DNA of 64,000 nt from Haberlea rhodopensis. Its lineage: Eukaryota; Streptophyta; Magnoliopsida; Lamiales; Gesneriaceae. A program made the position numbers and the translations under genes. The stretch covers positions 16,273,235 to 16,337,234 of the forward strand of contig CAJQUN010000004.1 in the NCBI GenBank assembly GCA_907163345.1. Direction: 5' to 3'. This document shows positions 36,003 to 46,606 of the stretch, one piece after another (the stretch's first letter is position 1; every line of letters starts with the position of its first letter). The notes beneath the pieces were generated by a model that saw only the letters and a list, made by a program, of their open reading frames with translations, was not told the origin of the DNA and made no database searches.

Positions 36003-37087
36003 TGTTGGTTCCGGATTTTAAAGATGACAAAACAGACCAGATCGATGTCAACCAAATCGATGAAGACCATATCGATGTTAACCAGATCGGTACAGACCAG
36101 ATCGATGCAGATCAGATCAGAGCTTATTTAAGAAAGATCAATTCAGACTAAGTTAGCAAACTTTGTTCATCCGTCCGAATAATCAACGACTATTTATTGA
36201 AGCATTTAATGCTGAATAGACCAAAGACTGGAGTTACCTTAAATGGTAAATAGACAAAGCAGATCTTATCTGACAAGCGCCGAAAGAACAGACTAGAAGG
36301 GAAATAGTCTAAAATAGATGACTGCAGTTTGTTCAGAGGTTGACTAAAGTAAATAGTTGCACGCAAAAGGAAATATTGTCGTTGACAGAAATGCCTATAT
36401 AAAGGTGCAACTTAAATGCTCAAGACACAATGCTCACGACACGAGAGATACAACACGCATACGAGATCAACAATCAATCATTTATTGAGCATTCATTCGA
36501 GCAGAAACACTATCATCGAAAGACTTCATCTTGTCGATCTGCTCAAAGTTGATAGCATGTCTTATTGTTTTATTTGATCGTTTAAGGATCATTTGTGCTC
36601 AGAGTAATTCATTATCAATTGTATTTATTCTAAGATAGAATAGTGAGTTCATTGTAACTGTCAGACGGATTGTGTCTGAACAGATTGATAAACTAGGAGT
36701 TTCAGTCTGGTAGTGGGTTAAATCCAGCTGAATCGGGGTTGTACAACGGGATTTTATTACTCAAAGTCTTCTAGTGAATCCTTCCTTAATTGGAAGAAGG
36801 GGAGACGTAGAAGGAAATGCCTTCGAACTTCCAGAAACACATCCTGTCCATTTACATTTCGCACTACTTCGTGTTTCAAAGCTATCAGACCGGTCTTGCT
36901 AACTAAGAACAGACCAATTCCGCACCCACACTATCAGTGGTGTGTTCAGATTAGTATTGATTAAGAAATATGCTTCATTTACTAACCCAAGTGAAATCAA
37001 TCCAGGAAAATCGGAAAAAATAAATGTTAGTATAGTGTTTATTCACACCAACACCCCTCTTCTAAACACTCCTATTCGACCCTAACA
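36003..37087 (+). repeat. 5' LTR of SIRE-F
   Basis: 1085 bp, TGTTGGTTCCGG to CCCTAACA, plus-strand orientation, same family as SIRE-A. U3 begins with a tandem run of ~16-bp units (ACCAGATCGATG, 36043-36120). TATA (CTATATAAAGG) at 36395-36405. The U5 end has the family C-rich tract. Confidence 0.92.
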
Positions 37088-37089
37088 AA

Positions 37090-37101
37090 TGGTATCAGAG
37101 C
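37090..37101 (+). other. Primer-binding site, tRNA-iMet, SIRE-F
   Basis: TGGTATCAGAGC two bases after the LTR. Confidence 0.93.
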
Positions 37102-37134
37102 CAGGTTTTCTTAATCAATAGAATACTTGGACTG

Positions 37135-37500
37135 ATGGCATCCTTCAACAAGATTCTCATGTTCTCAAAAGAAGATTATGGTGATTGGAGAATCCTCATG
37201 CAAGCTCACTTAGCAGCGCAGGATGATGACATTACGTCATTACAGAATGACCAATGAAGATTTTAAAGGTTACCCCTAATCTAGACAATATAGCCAAGGA
37301 TATTATGTTCAAGACCTTGGACAAGAATATGTTCAGCAAGATCAAGATGTGCTCCACTGCCAAAGAAATTTGTGAGAAGATTGCACAGTTCTGTGAAGGG
37401 AATAACCAGACCAAAGAGAACAAGCTGACTGTAGCTCTACAAAAGTTTGAAAGCATAAAGATGAAACATGGAGAAACTCTAAAAGAGCTTGATGAACGAG
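37135..37500 (+). pseudogene. gag: SIRE-F gag, N-terminal part
   Basis: Begins ATGGCATCCTTCAACAAG and reads DYGDWRILMQAHLAAQDDD. It then loses about 30 codons relative to SIRE-A (GPMKILKV joins NLDN directly) and continues in another frame with AKDIMFKTLDKNMFSKIKM, EGNNQTKENKLTVALQKFES and GETLKELDERV. It stops at 37500, where Athila element G is inserted (TSD acgag), and resumes at 58417. Confidence 0.9.
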
Positions 37501-37659
37501 TGATAGGCTTAGATTTTAAGTGTTTTAACGTGATTTTCGGTGGTTTAAATGGGGAATCCCTTCCATACCATATCATATCATATCAGAGAGGGTTGAGAAC
37601 CGAAATTGATCACCCAAGAACCCTAGTAGCCGCCGCCTAGAAGAAGGAGGTAAAGTCAT

Positions 37660-39035
37660 TGTTGGAATCGAAGAGGGGGGGTGAATGAGATTCCTTGGCT
37701 ACTTTAGCGTTTTAAAATGAGTTTGTAAAATAAAAATATTTTGCGCTTGCGGAAGCCTTTAATCAATCGATAAATGCAAAGAATAAAATAAATAAATGCG
37801 TAAAGAAAATAAAGCAATAAATAACAAAAGGATTTGTTATAGAAGTTCGGCGATGAATCGCCTACGTCTCCTCTTCCCGGTTAGATAACCTCCAACCGAG
37901 GTTCCACTAGAATAAACGATCTTGGCCTTGAGGGCTCCAAGTTAGCCACAACCCAACTCTTCCCGAGTTTACAACGCTCTTCCCGAGCACACTACTCTTC
38001 ACGAGTATACAAAGCTCTTCCCGAGCTACCAACACTCTTCACGAGTCTTCTTGGCCTTAAGGGCTCCAAGGATAGCCACACACTTGCACCAACTAGACTA
38101 GTTGACGACTTTACAATTTTCCAACTTGCTTTGGTGTTGGAGGACCTTTACAAGAAATCAAACCAAAGACACCTTCACGGTGTACTCACACGAAGACAAC
38201 AAGACTTAACGAATGGAAACAATTACTAGCTCCAATACAACAACAATGTATGGAGTTTGTAATGCTATTCAAGAATTTAACAATCAAAGCTTTGGTATAG
38301 TTTGTAGACTTGTTTCTTAGCTTCAAAATGCTCCAAAGCATCAATATTTATAGTGTTGAAGGCCTCCAAGGCTCCTACTAGCCGTTGCTTCAAATAAGGC
38401 TTGAATCACTCCAAGATCGCCTCGGACATCGCCTCGGGCGATCACCATCGCCGCGCCCCAACGGTCAGCAAATATCACGGATCGCCTCAGGCGATCGCTG
38501 GATCGCCTCAGGCGATCCAAGTCAAATCCCAATGCCGTAGCTTCAGCAGCCTGAAATCATGCATCGCCTCGGGCGAAGTCCACATCGCCTCAGGCGTTCC
38601 AGCCCATCGCCTCGGGCGTTCGTGCCATCGCCTTGGGCGAACTCCCTGCGCGCATGCCCGCGCCAAGCCTCGGCGTCGCTTCAGTCGATGTGCGGGGTGA
38701 AGTGTCTTGTGGCTGCCATCGCCTCAGGCGTTGATCACCATCGCCTGGGGCGATCTGTCTCGCATGCTCGCCTAGCCATCGCCTCTGTCGTTGTGCGTGG
38801 CGATGCCCCTCCTGGCACCCATCGCCTGGGGCGATGATCACCATCGCCTGGGGCGATCTTCCCCAGAATGTGCACACTTGAAATTCTTCATTCCAATCTA
38901 CTTTTCATCACTTAATCTGCACACTAAGTAGATGCATTAGTATAACAAACACAAGTTTTGTTGATCATCAAAACTCAAAGATTGACCGGGGATAATTTAA
39001 TGCATTAAACACAACCATGCGTTTAAGGCTCAACA
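37660..39035 (-). repeat. Solo LTR H (SIRE-like), TSD gtcat
   Basis: 1376 bp, TGTTGGAATCG to GGCTCAACA, flanked by gtcat at 37655-37659 and 39036-39040. The left end has the GGGGGGGTGAATGA tract typical of minus-oriented SIRE LTRs, and a minus TATA (CTATAAATATTG) lies at 38342-38353. U3 (~38400-38860) is packed with ATCGCCTCAGGCGAT-type palindromes. No internal region, so it is a recombinant solo LTR of a family otherwise absent here. Confidence 0.9.
38408..38860. repeat. ATCGCC...GGCGAT palindrome array in solo LTR H
   Basis: More than ten motifs in 450 bp, mostly ATCGCCTCAGGCGAT, ATCGCCTCGGGCG or ATCGCCTGGGGCGAT, spaced ~20-40 bp in G+C-rich sequence. Each folds into a 5-6-bp stem with a 3-base loop. 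Upstream of the TATA box, hence in U3. Confidence 0.9.
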
Positions 39036-39995
39036 GTCATCTTCCTCCGTTCTTCATCCAAGCTTGAGCGAGCCAATTCCGGAGTGCAAGGAAGGAGCAA
39101 GAGAAGAGATTACGGTGCATCGCACGGATTCGTTCCAGCATTTATCGTATTTCTAAACTCGGTTTATTTGATTTTCATTTTCATTGGATGTTTTTGAGGT
39201 TGAGAAACAATTAAACATCTTATTGATTTGTTTTGAATTGAATCAAGTTTATTTTATCGAGTTTGATTTTAATTGTGTTTGATTTATTGATTCGAATGTG
39301 TTTGAGTGTATTGATATCTTATTGTTCATGAATTAAATGCTTATTAAGATCAAAGCCTAGCTAACTTTGATTTAATCTTGTGAGTTATAACCGAGATCGA
39401 GAGATAACGTTATAATACGCTACATTAATTCATGATGTATGTTTAAGATTGAGATCGAGAGATAAAATCACATACGTGAGGTCTTTGAATCGAGAGATTT
39501 AGAGTAACGAGGTTTTGAAGATTTATGCAATATCGGATTAGTAAATAAGTGAACGAGAGTTACTTGTTCTAATTTGATATTAGTTTCTTTACAGCTCGAG
39601 AGGGTGTATTGAATAATAACGAAAACCTTTCACCTTAAGAATCAATTGTTTGGTATTTGCTTATTCAAACGAATCTTTAAAGATAACATAGTTGAACGAA
39701 GAGCAAGATAAATTTCTCGAGCAAAATTCCTTTGCATATCCGGAATCCATTCATTTTATTTATTCTTATTTTATTTAGGTCCTTTAGTTATAATTTTGCA
39801 GTAGTTAATATACCCTCTTTTTAATCGTAGGCTAATTATAATTTTACTAGTTTTATTTGGTACTTATACGTTATTCACTGTGGATTCGACAACCCTTACT
39901 TTCATTTAACTATACTAAAACTTGACACCGTGCACTTGCGGTAAAGAATCGCTACACTGAGAATTTTCTGTTTAAAAATAAAGCGGTCAAGTTTT

Positions 39996-40014
39996 TGGCG
40001 CCGTTGCCGGGGAC
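39996..40014 (+). other. Primer-binding site, tRNA-Asp, Athila G
   Basis: TGGCGCCGTTGCCGGGGAC, six bases after the LTR. Known Athila and Tat elements use this tRNA-Asp complement. Confidence 0.92.
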
Positions 40015-40182
40015 TAATCTGTATAATATCATACGAGCTTAGTTAATTGTAATTTAGCCAATTTGTATTATTTCGTGTTTATTTTTCTTTTTCATTTTAG
40101 TTAGTTGTTCTTGTTTTTGATTTTGTATTTTTGTTGTTGTCTCCTTTTGTCTGATCCAGTACAGGAACCATTCTTCTAGTGC

Positions 40183-41576
40183 ATGCTCAGAAGAGAGGAG
40201 CCTATTCTCGAGCCATTTGATCCTGAAATAGAGAGGACTTTACTTAGAAGACTACGAGAAGCTCGAGCAATGACCGACAATAACGAAGCACAGAACCCGA
40301 GATCGATGATGGACTTTGCACAGCCAACACTTCATGGATCTTTATCCAGCATTACTAGGCCGACAATCCAGGCGAATAACTTCGAGATCAAGCCTGCAAT
40401 TATCCAAATGATACAGCACTCTGTAATGTTTGGGGGAGCTGCCACGGACGATCCAAACACTCACATCTCCAACTTCTTGGAGATCTGTGACACGTTTAAA
40501 CATAATGGCGTCTCCGACGACGCCATCAGGTTAAGACTCTTCCCTTTTTCATTAAGAGACAAAACTAAATCTTAGTTAAATTCCTTACCTGCAGGATCAA
40601 TTACAACATGGGAAGGATGACAAAAGCTTTCTTATCGAAATACTTTTCTCCCTCCAAGACTGCAAAGATGCGGAACGATATCACTACGTTCGGGCAATTC
40701 GATCCCGAGAGTTTATACGAGGCGTGGGATCGTTTCAAAGATTTATTGAGGAGTTGCCCACATCACGGTCTACCCATCTGGCTGCAGGTACAGACTTTTT
40801 ACAATGGTTTGTTTTCTGCTAACCAATCAATGATAGATGCAGCATCTGGGGGATCGATCATGCGGAAGACACCGGAAGAGGCGTATAACTTATTGGAGGA
40901 AATGACGTCCAATAGCTATCAGTGGCAATCGGAAAGGAACACGCCACAGAAACCAATGAGAGTCCATCAAGTGGACGAGATTACTGCTATTTCGGCTCAG
41001 TTGGAAGCTATGAACCGGAAGATAGATAGCATGGGTGCAGCAGCGATGCAAGCTCAAACTATTTTCTGTGATTTATGTGGAGGCGGTCATCCGAGCATTG
41101 AGTGTCAGGCAGGTAACCAATTTAACCAATATACTGAAGCTGTAAATTTCGTAGGAAACAGGCAGCAGAACAATCCATATTCAAACTCATACAACCCGGG
41201 ATGGAGGAACCACCCAAATCTGAGGTGGTCAAATCAAGAAAATGTGTTGAATCCACAACCACAGTCGGGATTCACACAAAAACTGAGTATGGAAGATCTG
41301 ATGGCAAAACTGATTTCGTCGACTAAGGTGAGGATGCAGAATCAGGATGCATCGATTAAGAACCTGGAAGTGCAGATAGGGCAGCTGGCCACGTTGATTT
41401 CTGGAAGGACGCAAGGTACACTCCCGAGTGATTCTGTGAAAATCCAAAGGAGAAATCAAGTTAACAGACGAGGAGGTGACAGTCCATCTTGGGACTATAA
41501 ATTAAGAACTTTCTTTTCCTTCCTTGAGTTTTTGTTTTTAGTTCTTCATTTTAGTTTGTTTGTTTTTAGTTTTTAG
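40183..41576 (+). pseudogene. gag: Athila G gag with one nonsense codon
   Basis: Capsid gene of Athila type. The recognisable core runs from TLHGSLSSITRPTIQANNFEIK through FLEICDTFKHNGVSDDAIRL, LFPFSLRDKTKS, ITTWEGMTKAFLSKYFSP, LYEAWDRFKDLLRSCPHHGL and QVQTFYNGL to TPEEAYNLLEEM, all standard Athila gag words. A CDLCGGGHPSIEC-like cluster (~41070-41105) is the likely zinc motif. A single TAG at 40573-40575 interrupts the frame where related gags have Trp; otherwise the reading frame is continuous over ~460 codons. Coding ends at ~41576 without a protease or RT following. Confidence 0.85.
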
Positions 41577-42221
41577 ATGTCCCGAGAATGAATCCGTGAA
41601 ATTTTGTGCAGGTGTAAAAGCAAGAAAGATGTAGGCGAAGCAACCCGAGAGGAATATTTTTTGAAAAATTTGATTTTTGGTATTCTGGAAATTTTAAAGA
41701 CCAAGAGGCTCACTGCCTCGATCGATCGATCAAAAAATTTTCTCGATCGATCGATCGAGAGAAAATTTTGAAAAATAATAGGGCACCGAAGGGCAGTCTG
41801 TGCAGCAACAAATTTTTTTTCCTCTCCTCTTCAGCAAAGAACCAAATCGCCTCCTTTAATCTCTCATCCATATTCTCTCCGATTTTCAAATTTCTTCAAA
41901 TCTTTGAAGTAAGAATTGTTCTGATGAGATTTTAATTGCAGATCTGAAGAATTGCAAGCTGAATTGGGTAGAATTGCATCCAAAAAGAGAATTCCATGCC
42001 AAGCGCAAAGTTCATCAAAGATCATATTTTTTCTTGGTAATTGGTTTTAAATTTCATATCTTTTCATCTTTTGGTGCAATTACTTTGTTGTAGTGAATTG
42101 GGTTAAGAAGAATCAAAGTTTGGGGGACTTGTTATTGTTGCGGGGTGTTGGCATTGCTGTATTTTGGATGTGGTGTTTGTGTGCAGTTAAGCGAATTAAT
42201 TGAGAACAACTTAGCAAGACA
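41577..42221 (+). other. Gag-aORF spacer where pol is missing
   Basis: About 650 bases in place of the pol gene, so a large deletion removed protease, RT, RNase H and integrase. It contains a perfect pair of CTCGATCGATCGATC-type palindromes at 41716-41761 around AAAAAATTTT, and pyrimidine-rich stretches. No coding frame. Confidence 0.6.
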
Positions 42222-43449
42222 ATGGCTCCAAGAAAGAGGTCAAAGCAGGCAAAGGCTTCACAGAAGCAAAAGCAGGCCACCACTTCTGAGCAAGAGCATG
42301 ACGAAAGGAAGTTTGGCAATGCCACAACAGCTGAGTTATATCCCAATTATCACAAGAAACCCCTCAGTCGTGAAAGGGGCATGAGAATGGAAAAAATTGA
42401 ATGTCCTGTCATTAGGGTAGTCAGACGACAAGGGTGGTTTCAGTTTGTGCAAACACCGATGGATGTTGTGGTTCTGCCGGTGAGGGAATTCTATACGAAT
42501 CTCCGAGTTATCCAACCAGGGCACATAGCAAATGTTTTTGTCCGAGGGAAGGATGTGTTGGTTGATCAAGCAGCAATCAATAATATTTACCGGATGCGTA
42601 CCAATCTTTCCGAAAGAGTATAATCAATTATGATGAGGTACTCGCAGTTATTGGCATGCAGGGAGTAGATTGGCAGCAGAATGATAAGGGAGAGCCGCAG
42701 GTGGTTCTCAAGAAACATTTGACACCAAAGGCCCAAGCATGGTTCTCATTTGTCGCCTCACGGGTCATGCCCTCGACCCACACTTCTGAGGTGACAAAGG
42801 ACAGAGCGGCCCTGGTATTTGCCATTCTCACAGGGCAAGACGTGGATTTGGGCGAGATTATTAGTGATCACATCTATGAGATCGGTAACAGCCCACCTAC
42901 CTCCGCACTACCGTTTCCATCTACCATCACTGCCTTATGCCAGAGATGCGGAGTGAAATGGGGGGAAGACGAGGAGTTACTTCCACCGAAGACCCCTATT
43001 GTTGTTGACGGTCCACCATCTCCTACAGGCCGAAGAAGGCTGAGCCACGACCCTCGGACACTAGACATGCCGGAGCATCATCATCCTCTGCTGCAGAGCA
43101 TACTCGCATCACCTTGGACTCCCTTCACCGGGATCTCCAAGACATTCGCCTGGAGCAGCAGAGCATCCATAGCATGCAGCGGGACATACACAGCATGCAG
43201 AGAGCATTGCAGTTGGACCATGAGCAGGTAGCTCAGCGTCAGATGGAGTTCATGCACTAGCAGAGTGCATGGAAAACTGCCATGGCCCAGGGCTTCCCAG
43301 GATTCCAGTTCCCGCCAGAGCCACACTTCGCACCATATCAGCCGCATGCACCCCCACCTACTGAGTACCCACCATTTCCGCCATACCAGGGCGAGGAGCG
43401 TCACTACCCAGTCCCCCCTCCGGAGCATGATGAGGACGGCGATCAGTGA
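42222..43449 (+). pseudogene. Athila G additional ORF, frameshifted
   Basis: Starts MAPRKRSKQAKASQKQKQ, a strongly basic head. It continues with a globular domain (WFQFVQTPMDVVVLPVREFY, IANVFVRGKDVLVD, then NYDEVLAVIGMQGVDWQ, LTPKAQAWFSFVASRVMPS, TKDRAALVFAILTGQDVDLG and CQRCGV) that I associate with the "putative plant transposon protein" domain found 3' of pol in Athila elements. The C-terminus is a Gln/His-rich helical stretch with SMQRDIHSMQ and a Pro-rich tail ending GDQ. A shift near 42620, at least one more near 43000-43100 and a TAG at 43258-43260 break it. No signal peptide or membrane span. Function unknown. Confidence 0.7.
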
Positions 43450-44807
43450 CGATCGTTGTCATGGTATGTGTTTTGCCTTTACGCTTATTTGTCTTGTACA
43501 TTGAGGGCAATGCACATATTAAGTTTGGGGGGGTTTTGTTTATATTTGTGTATATTTGTAGTTTTTGCATTTCTGCTACTTGTCTTGTTTATTTCCTTGC
43601 ATGACTGCACACTTTTAGGAGACTAAATTGTCCTTGAGCACTATCAACAAATTTTTGTTTTAGAAAATGAGTCAAAACTTGAGAAATGATGAGTTGGATT
43701 TGCAACGGTAATACATGATGAAATTAATCCCCATCTAGATAGGAGTCATGAAAATGTTTAACTTGTTTGTATATATCCTTTGTTGAGCTTATGTCAAAAT
43801 TGAGGAATAGTTTGAGCACGTTTTGAGTCATGATTGAGTGAAGTATGTATTGAACAAAGTGAAAACTTGTGTTAACTGTGATTAGTCTTGAGCATCTTAG
43901 AAAACTCTACAATTTATTTGAAAGCACTTTGAGGCGAAATTTTATAATTAGGAACTTGACTTGGAGAAGATTTAGGCGATCTTCGGACCGTTTGTGCCTT
44001 TCAAGCTTACCTTGTTTACACCATTCCTTAGTGCCCCTCTTGAGCCTTATTGAAAAAGAATGGTATATGCATTGCATATAATTAGACCCCCATTCGACAT
44101 TTTTTGGCTAACTCATTATACATACCTTGGATTGAGCCTAAATGAAAAGTTTTAGCCGTCCCTAAGGGTGTATAATGAATCTCATTCATTGCACTGAATT
44201 GTTATATGTAGATGAGTTCATTGTGACAAACAAAAATGAACAAAAGAATGAGCAATAAGAAAAGATATAGAGAAAAGCCTTGAAAAAATGAAAACATTCA
44301 AATAAGACCCAAAGTGGCCAAGGCTAGAAAAAGTTGAAGAGAAGCTCAATATTGTGCGAACAACTTTTTGAACTGATTCTATTATACTCTCTTCGTTGCA
44401 TTTATCCTACCTTTTCTTTGGAGTCGACACCAAAAGGCCTAACGCTATAAGCTTTTAAAGACCTTATGATCCAAGTCTAGGGAATAATTACTTTAGTGGA
44501 GAAGTGCTGGATAGTAGATTTGTAGAGTATTTTAAAGTAATCTTGACTTTGAGTTTTTATGGCACATTTTGATCTTAAAAAGATATGTATATAGCTCATG
44601 TTTGACAATAGCACACACGCACGTTCCGATGTTGCGATGTATTGTTTAGCTTAGGAGAATACGCTTCTTGTTGAACTTTGAATGACTCTTATTGACGTGT
44701 AAGTAGGATTGCTGAGCTTTTACGTTGAGTTGTAAAGATGATTCATTCAAAGTATTAAGTTTGACTCTACTTTTTGAGCTTATTGCTTGCTCGAGGACGA
44801 TCAAGTC
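43450..44807 (+). other. Athila G 3' untranslated region
   Basis: Non-coding 1.36 kb between the aORF and the 3' LTR. A first polypurine-like motif, TTAAGTTTGGGGGGG, lies at ~43519-43533 just after TTGAGGGCAATGCACA, and resembles the true polypurine tract at 44808; it may act as an internal primer site. No reading frame of note. Confidence 0.5.
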
Positions 44808-44820
44808 TAAGTTTGGGGGA
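44808..44820 (+). other. Polypurine tract of Athila G
   Basis: AAGTTTGGGGGAGT-type sequence directly before the 3' LTR start TGATAGG. Confidence 0.85.
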
Positions 44821-45026
44821 GTTGATAGGCTTAGATTTTAAGTGTTTTTAGCTGTAATTTCTCTCTGTTTTTCGTACTTTTTCTTGGATGAAATTACGCT
44901 TTTTGGTATTTATTTGCTTGTTTCAGGAAAATAGGTCGGAAATGGAAGAAATGAGCTAAAATGAAGGAAACGGGTGAAATCGAGGCGAAAAAGAGAAAAA
45001 AATGAAGAAATCAGATTTTCAGAGTT

Positions 45027-45205
45027 TCGATCGATCGAGATTATTTCTCGATCGATCGAGCCGGACAGAGAGTTCAGCACCAAATTATCGAAGTGTCGAT
45101 CGATCGGAATGAAAATCTCGATCGATCGATTGAAGCAGAAACTTTTAAAGGCTGAAGTGAACAGTGCACCGATCGATCGAAAAATATTTTCGATCGATCG
45201 AGACG
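45027..45205. repeat. TCGATCGATCGA palindrome array in Athila U3
   Basis: Six palindromes arranged as three pairs (45028/45050, 45095/45118, 45170/45191), each pair 20-25 bp apart. The arms of a pair can also fold on each other. Confidence 0.88.
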
Positions 45206-45289
45206 CGATTTGCTGAAAATCTTATTTTCCATATTTAATGTGATTTTCGGTGGTTTAAATGGGGAATCCCTTCCATACCATATCATATC

Positions 45290-46591
45290 TGTTAGGATCG
45301 GGGTAGTGTTTAGAAGGGGGGGGGGGGTTGAATAAACACTAGATACAATTTCGATTTCTTTTTCTGGTTAACTGTAAACTGTTAAGTATTACCGTTGCTT
45401 CTCAATATCAGGCAAGTTAGTAGACACTTGTTGTAGTGCGGAAGACGTCTACAAAACTTGTGAGGAATAAAACTGAAGTAATAAAGCAATAAACAAATAA
45501 CACGAGAATTGTTTCTGGAAGTTCGAAGCACAACGCTTCTACGTCTCCCCTTCTTCCTTTGCAGGAAGGATTCACTAGAAGACTTGGTTTACACTTTTAC
45601 AGTATACAACCTTCTTAGGCACTAACACACTTGGCCTAAACTCCTAGCAATCACACACTTCTTTACTTTGATTACAATGGATTCTATGACACTCTTTACA
45701 GAATACACGTTCTAGCTTTGAGAGTTTTTGAGCAGCAGACTTCAATTGAAGATAATCTGTCACAGATTCAGTTTTGCTGTTTGTCTGCTCTTTGCTGAAC
45801 GTTTGGAATATCAGTCGGATGACTTTAGTGTTTGCTTTGAAATATATCTCTTAGTTGAAAATCGCTCAGCACTTCTTTGTTCTCTGCTTGGATGTATTTA
45901 TAGGTTTGGATGTCCAACGGTAGCCTTTCTGTATATGGAAGAGATTAATTTTCCAATTTCATATTGTCTTCTTTCCTATTTTGTAAAGCAACGGCTCTTT
46001 TCACTCTGACGGTAATGGTGGCGGAGATATAGCAGGGTGCGCCGCTCTGTTGTACCTTTGTCAGAGAATGTTGTACTGATTTTGTCTCGTTGCTTAGTGC
46101 TCTAACTGGAGGCTTAGACTTCTGCTGGTTTTCTTTGTTCAACTGGTTGTTCATCCTCTTATGACCAGTTGATGTCCTTGTACAGTGAGAGACTATTCAG
46201 TTGATAGTTGTCCAGTAGATGTTCATCCAGTTTAAGTTTATCCTGTTGATAGCTTGCACTGTTGATGTCTTCATCCGGTGGATGTCCATCCAGTTGATGT
46301 CTTGTCCAGTTGATGACTTCATCCGGTTGATGTCCATCCAGTTGGTGTCTTGTCCAGTTGATGACTTCATCCGGTTGATGTCCATCCAGTTGGTGTCTTG
46401 TCCAGTTGATGACTTCATCCGGTTGATGTCCATCCAGTTGGTGTCTTGTCCAGTTGATGACTTCATTCGGTTGATGTCCATCCAGTTGATGTCTTCATCC
46501 GGTAGAAGTCTTTTTCCAGTTTGTCTTTAATATCCGGTAGGACTTCATCCAGTTTGTAATTACCAAAACTTTAGAAATCGTTTTCCCAACA
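45290..46591 (-). repeat. 3' LTR of SIRE-C
   Basis: 1302 bp, TGTTAGG to CCCAACA. Minus TATA CTATAAATA at 45895-45903. G run of 12 near the left end. U3 contains a 48-bp tandem repeat with starts at 46281, 46329, 46377, 46425 and 46473. Confidence 0.97.
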
Positions 46592-46606
46592 ATTTCCCCC
46601 TTTTTG
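46592..46606 (-). other. Polypurine tract of SIRE-C
   Basis: Minus strand AAAAAGGGGGAAAT abutting the 3' LTR. Confidence 0.88.

Larger units (their letters stand above)
37501..39989 (+). repeat. 5' LTR of Athila G (interrupted, internally deleted)
   Basis: Two segments, 37501-37659 and 39041-39989, separated by solo LTR H with its target copy; 1108 bp in total. Compared with the 3' LTR (1500 bp) it lacks ~390 bp after AAGTGTTTT, corresponding to ~44845-45235, which includes the GATCGATC array. TTTA occurs at both breakpoints, so a short-repeat deletion is likely. About a dozen substitutions separate the ~950-bp shared 3' parts. Confidence 0.9.

Noticed and set aside
38408..38860. CRISPR-like appearance of regularly spaced palindromes
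   Set aside because: This is eukaryotic LTR DNA; repeats are short and variable and spacers are uneven. No cas genes.
44974..45216. 80-codon frame with FRSIEIISRSIE and SIDR repeats
   Set aside because: A translation of the Athila U3 palindrome array.
46197..46530. Open frames of repeating MDINRMKSSTGQDTNW and its complement (also 56986-57319)
   Set aside because: They are translations of the 48-bp U3 tandem repeat on both strands and appear identically in both LTRs; not genes.
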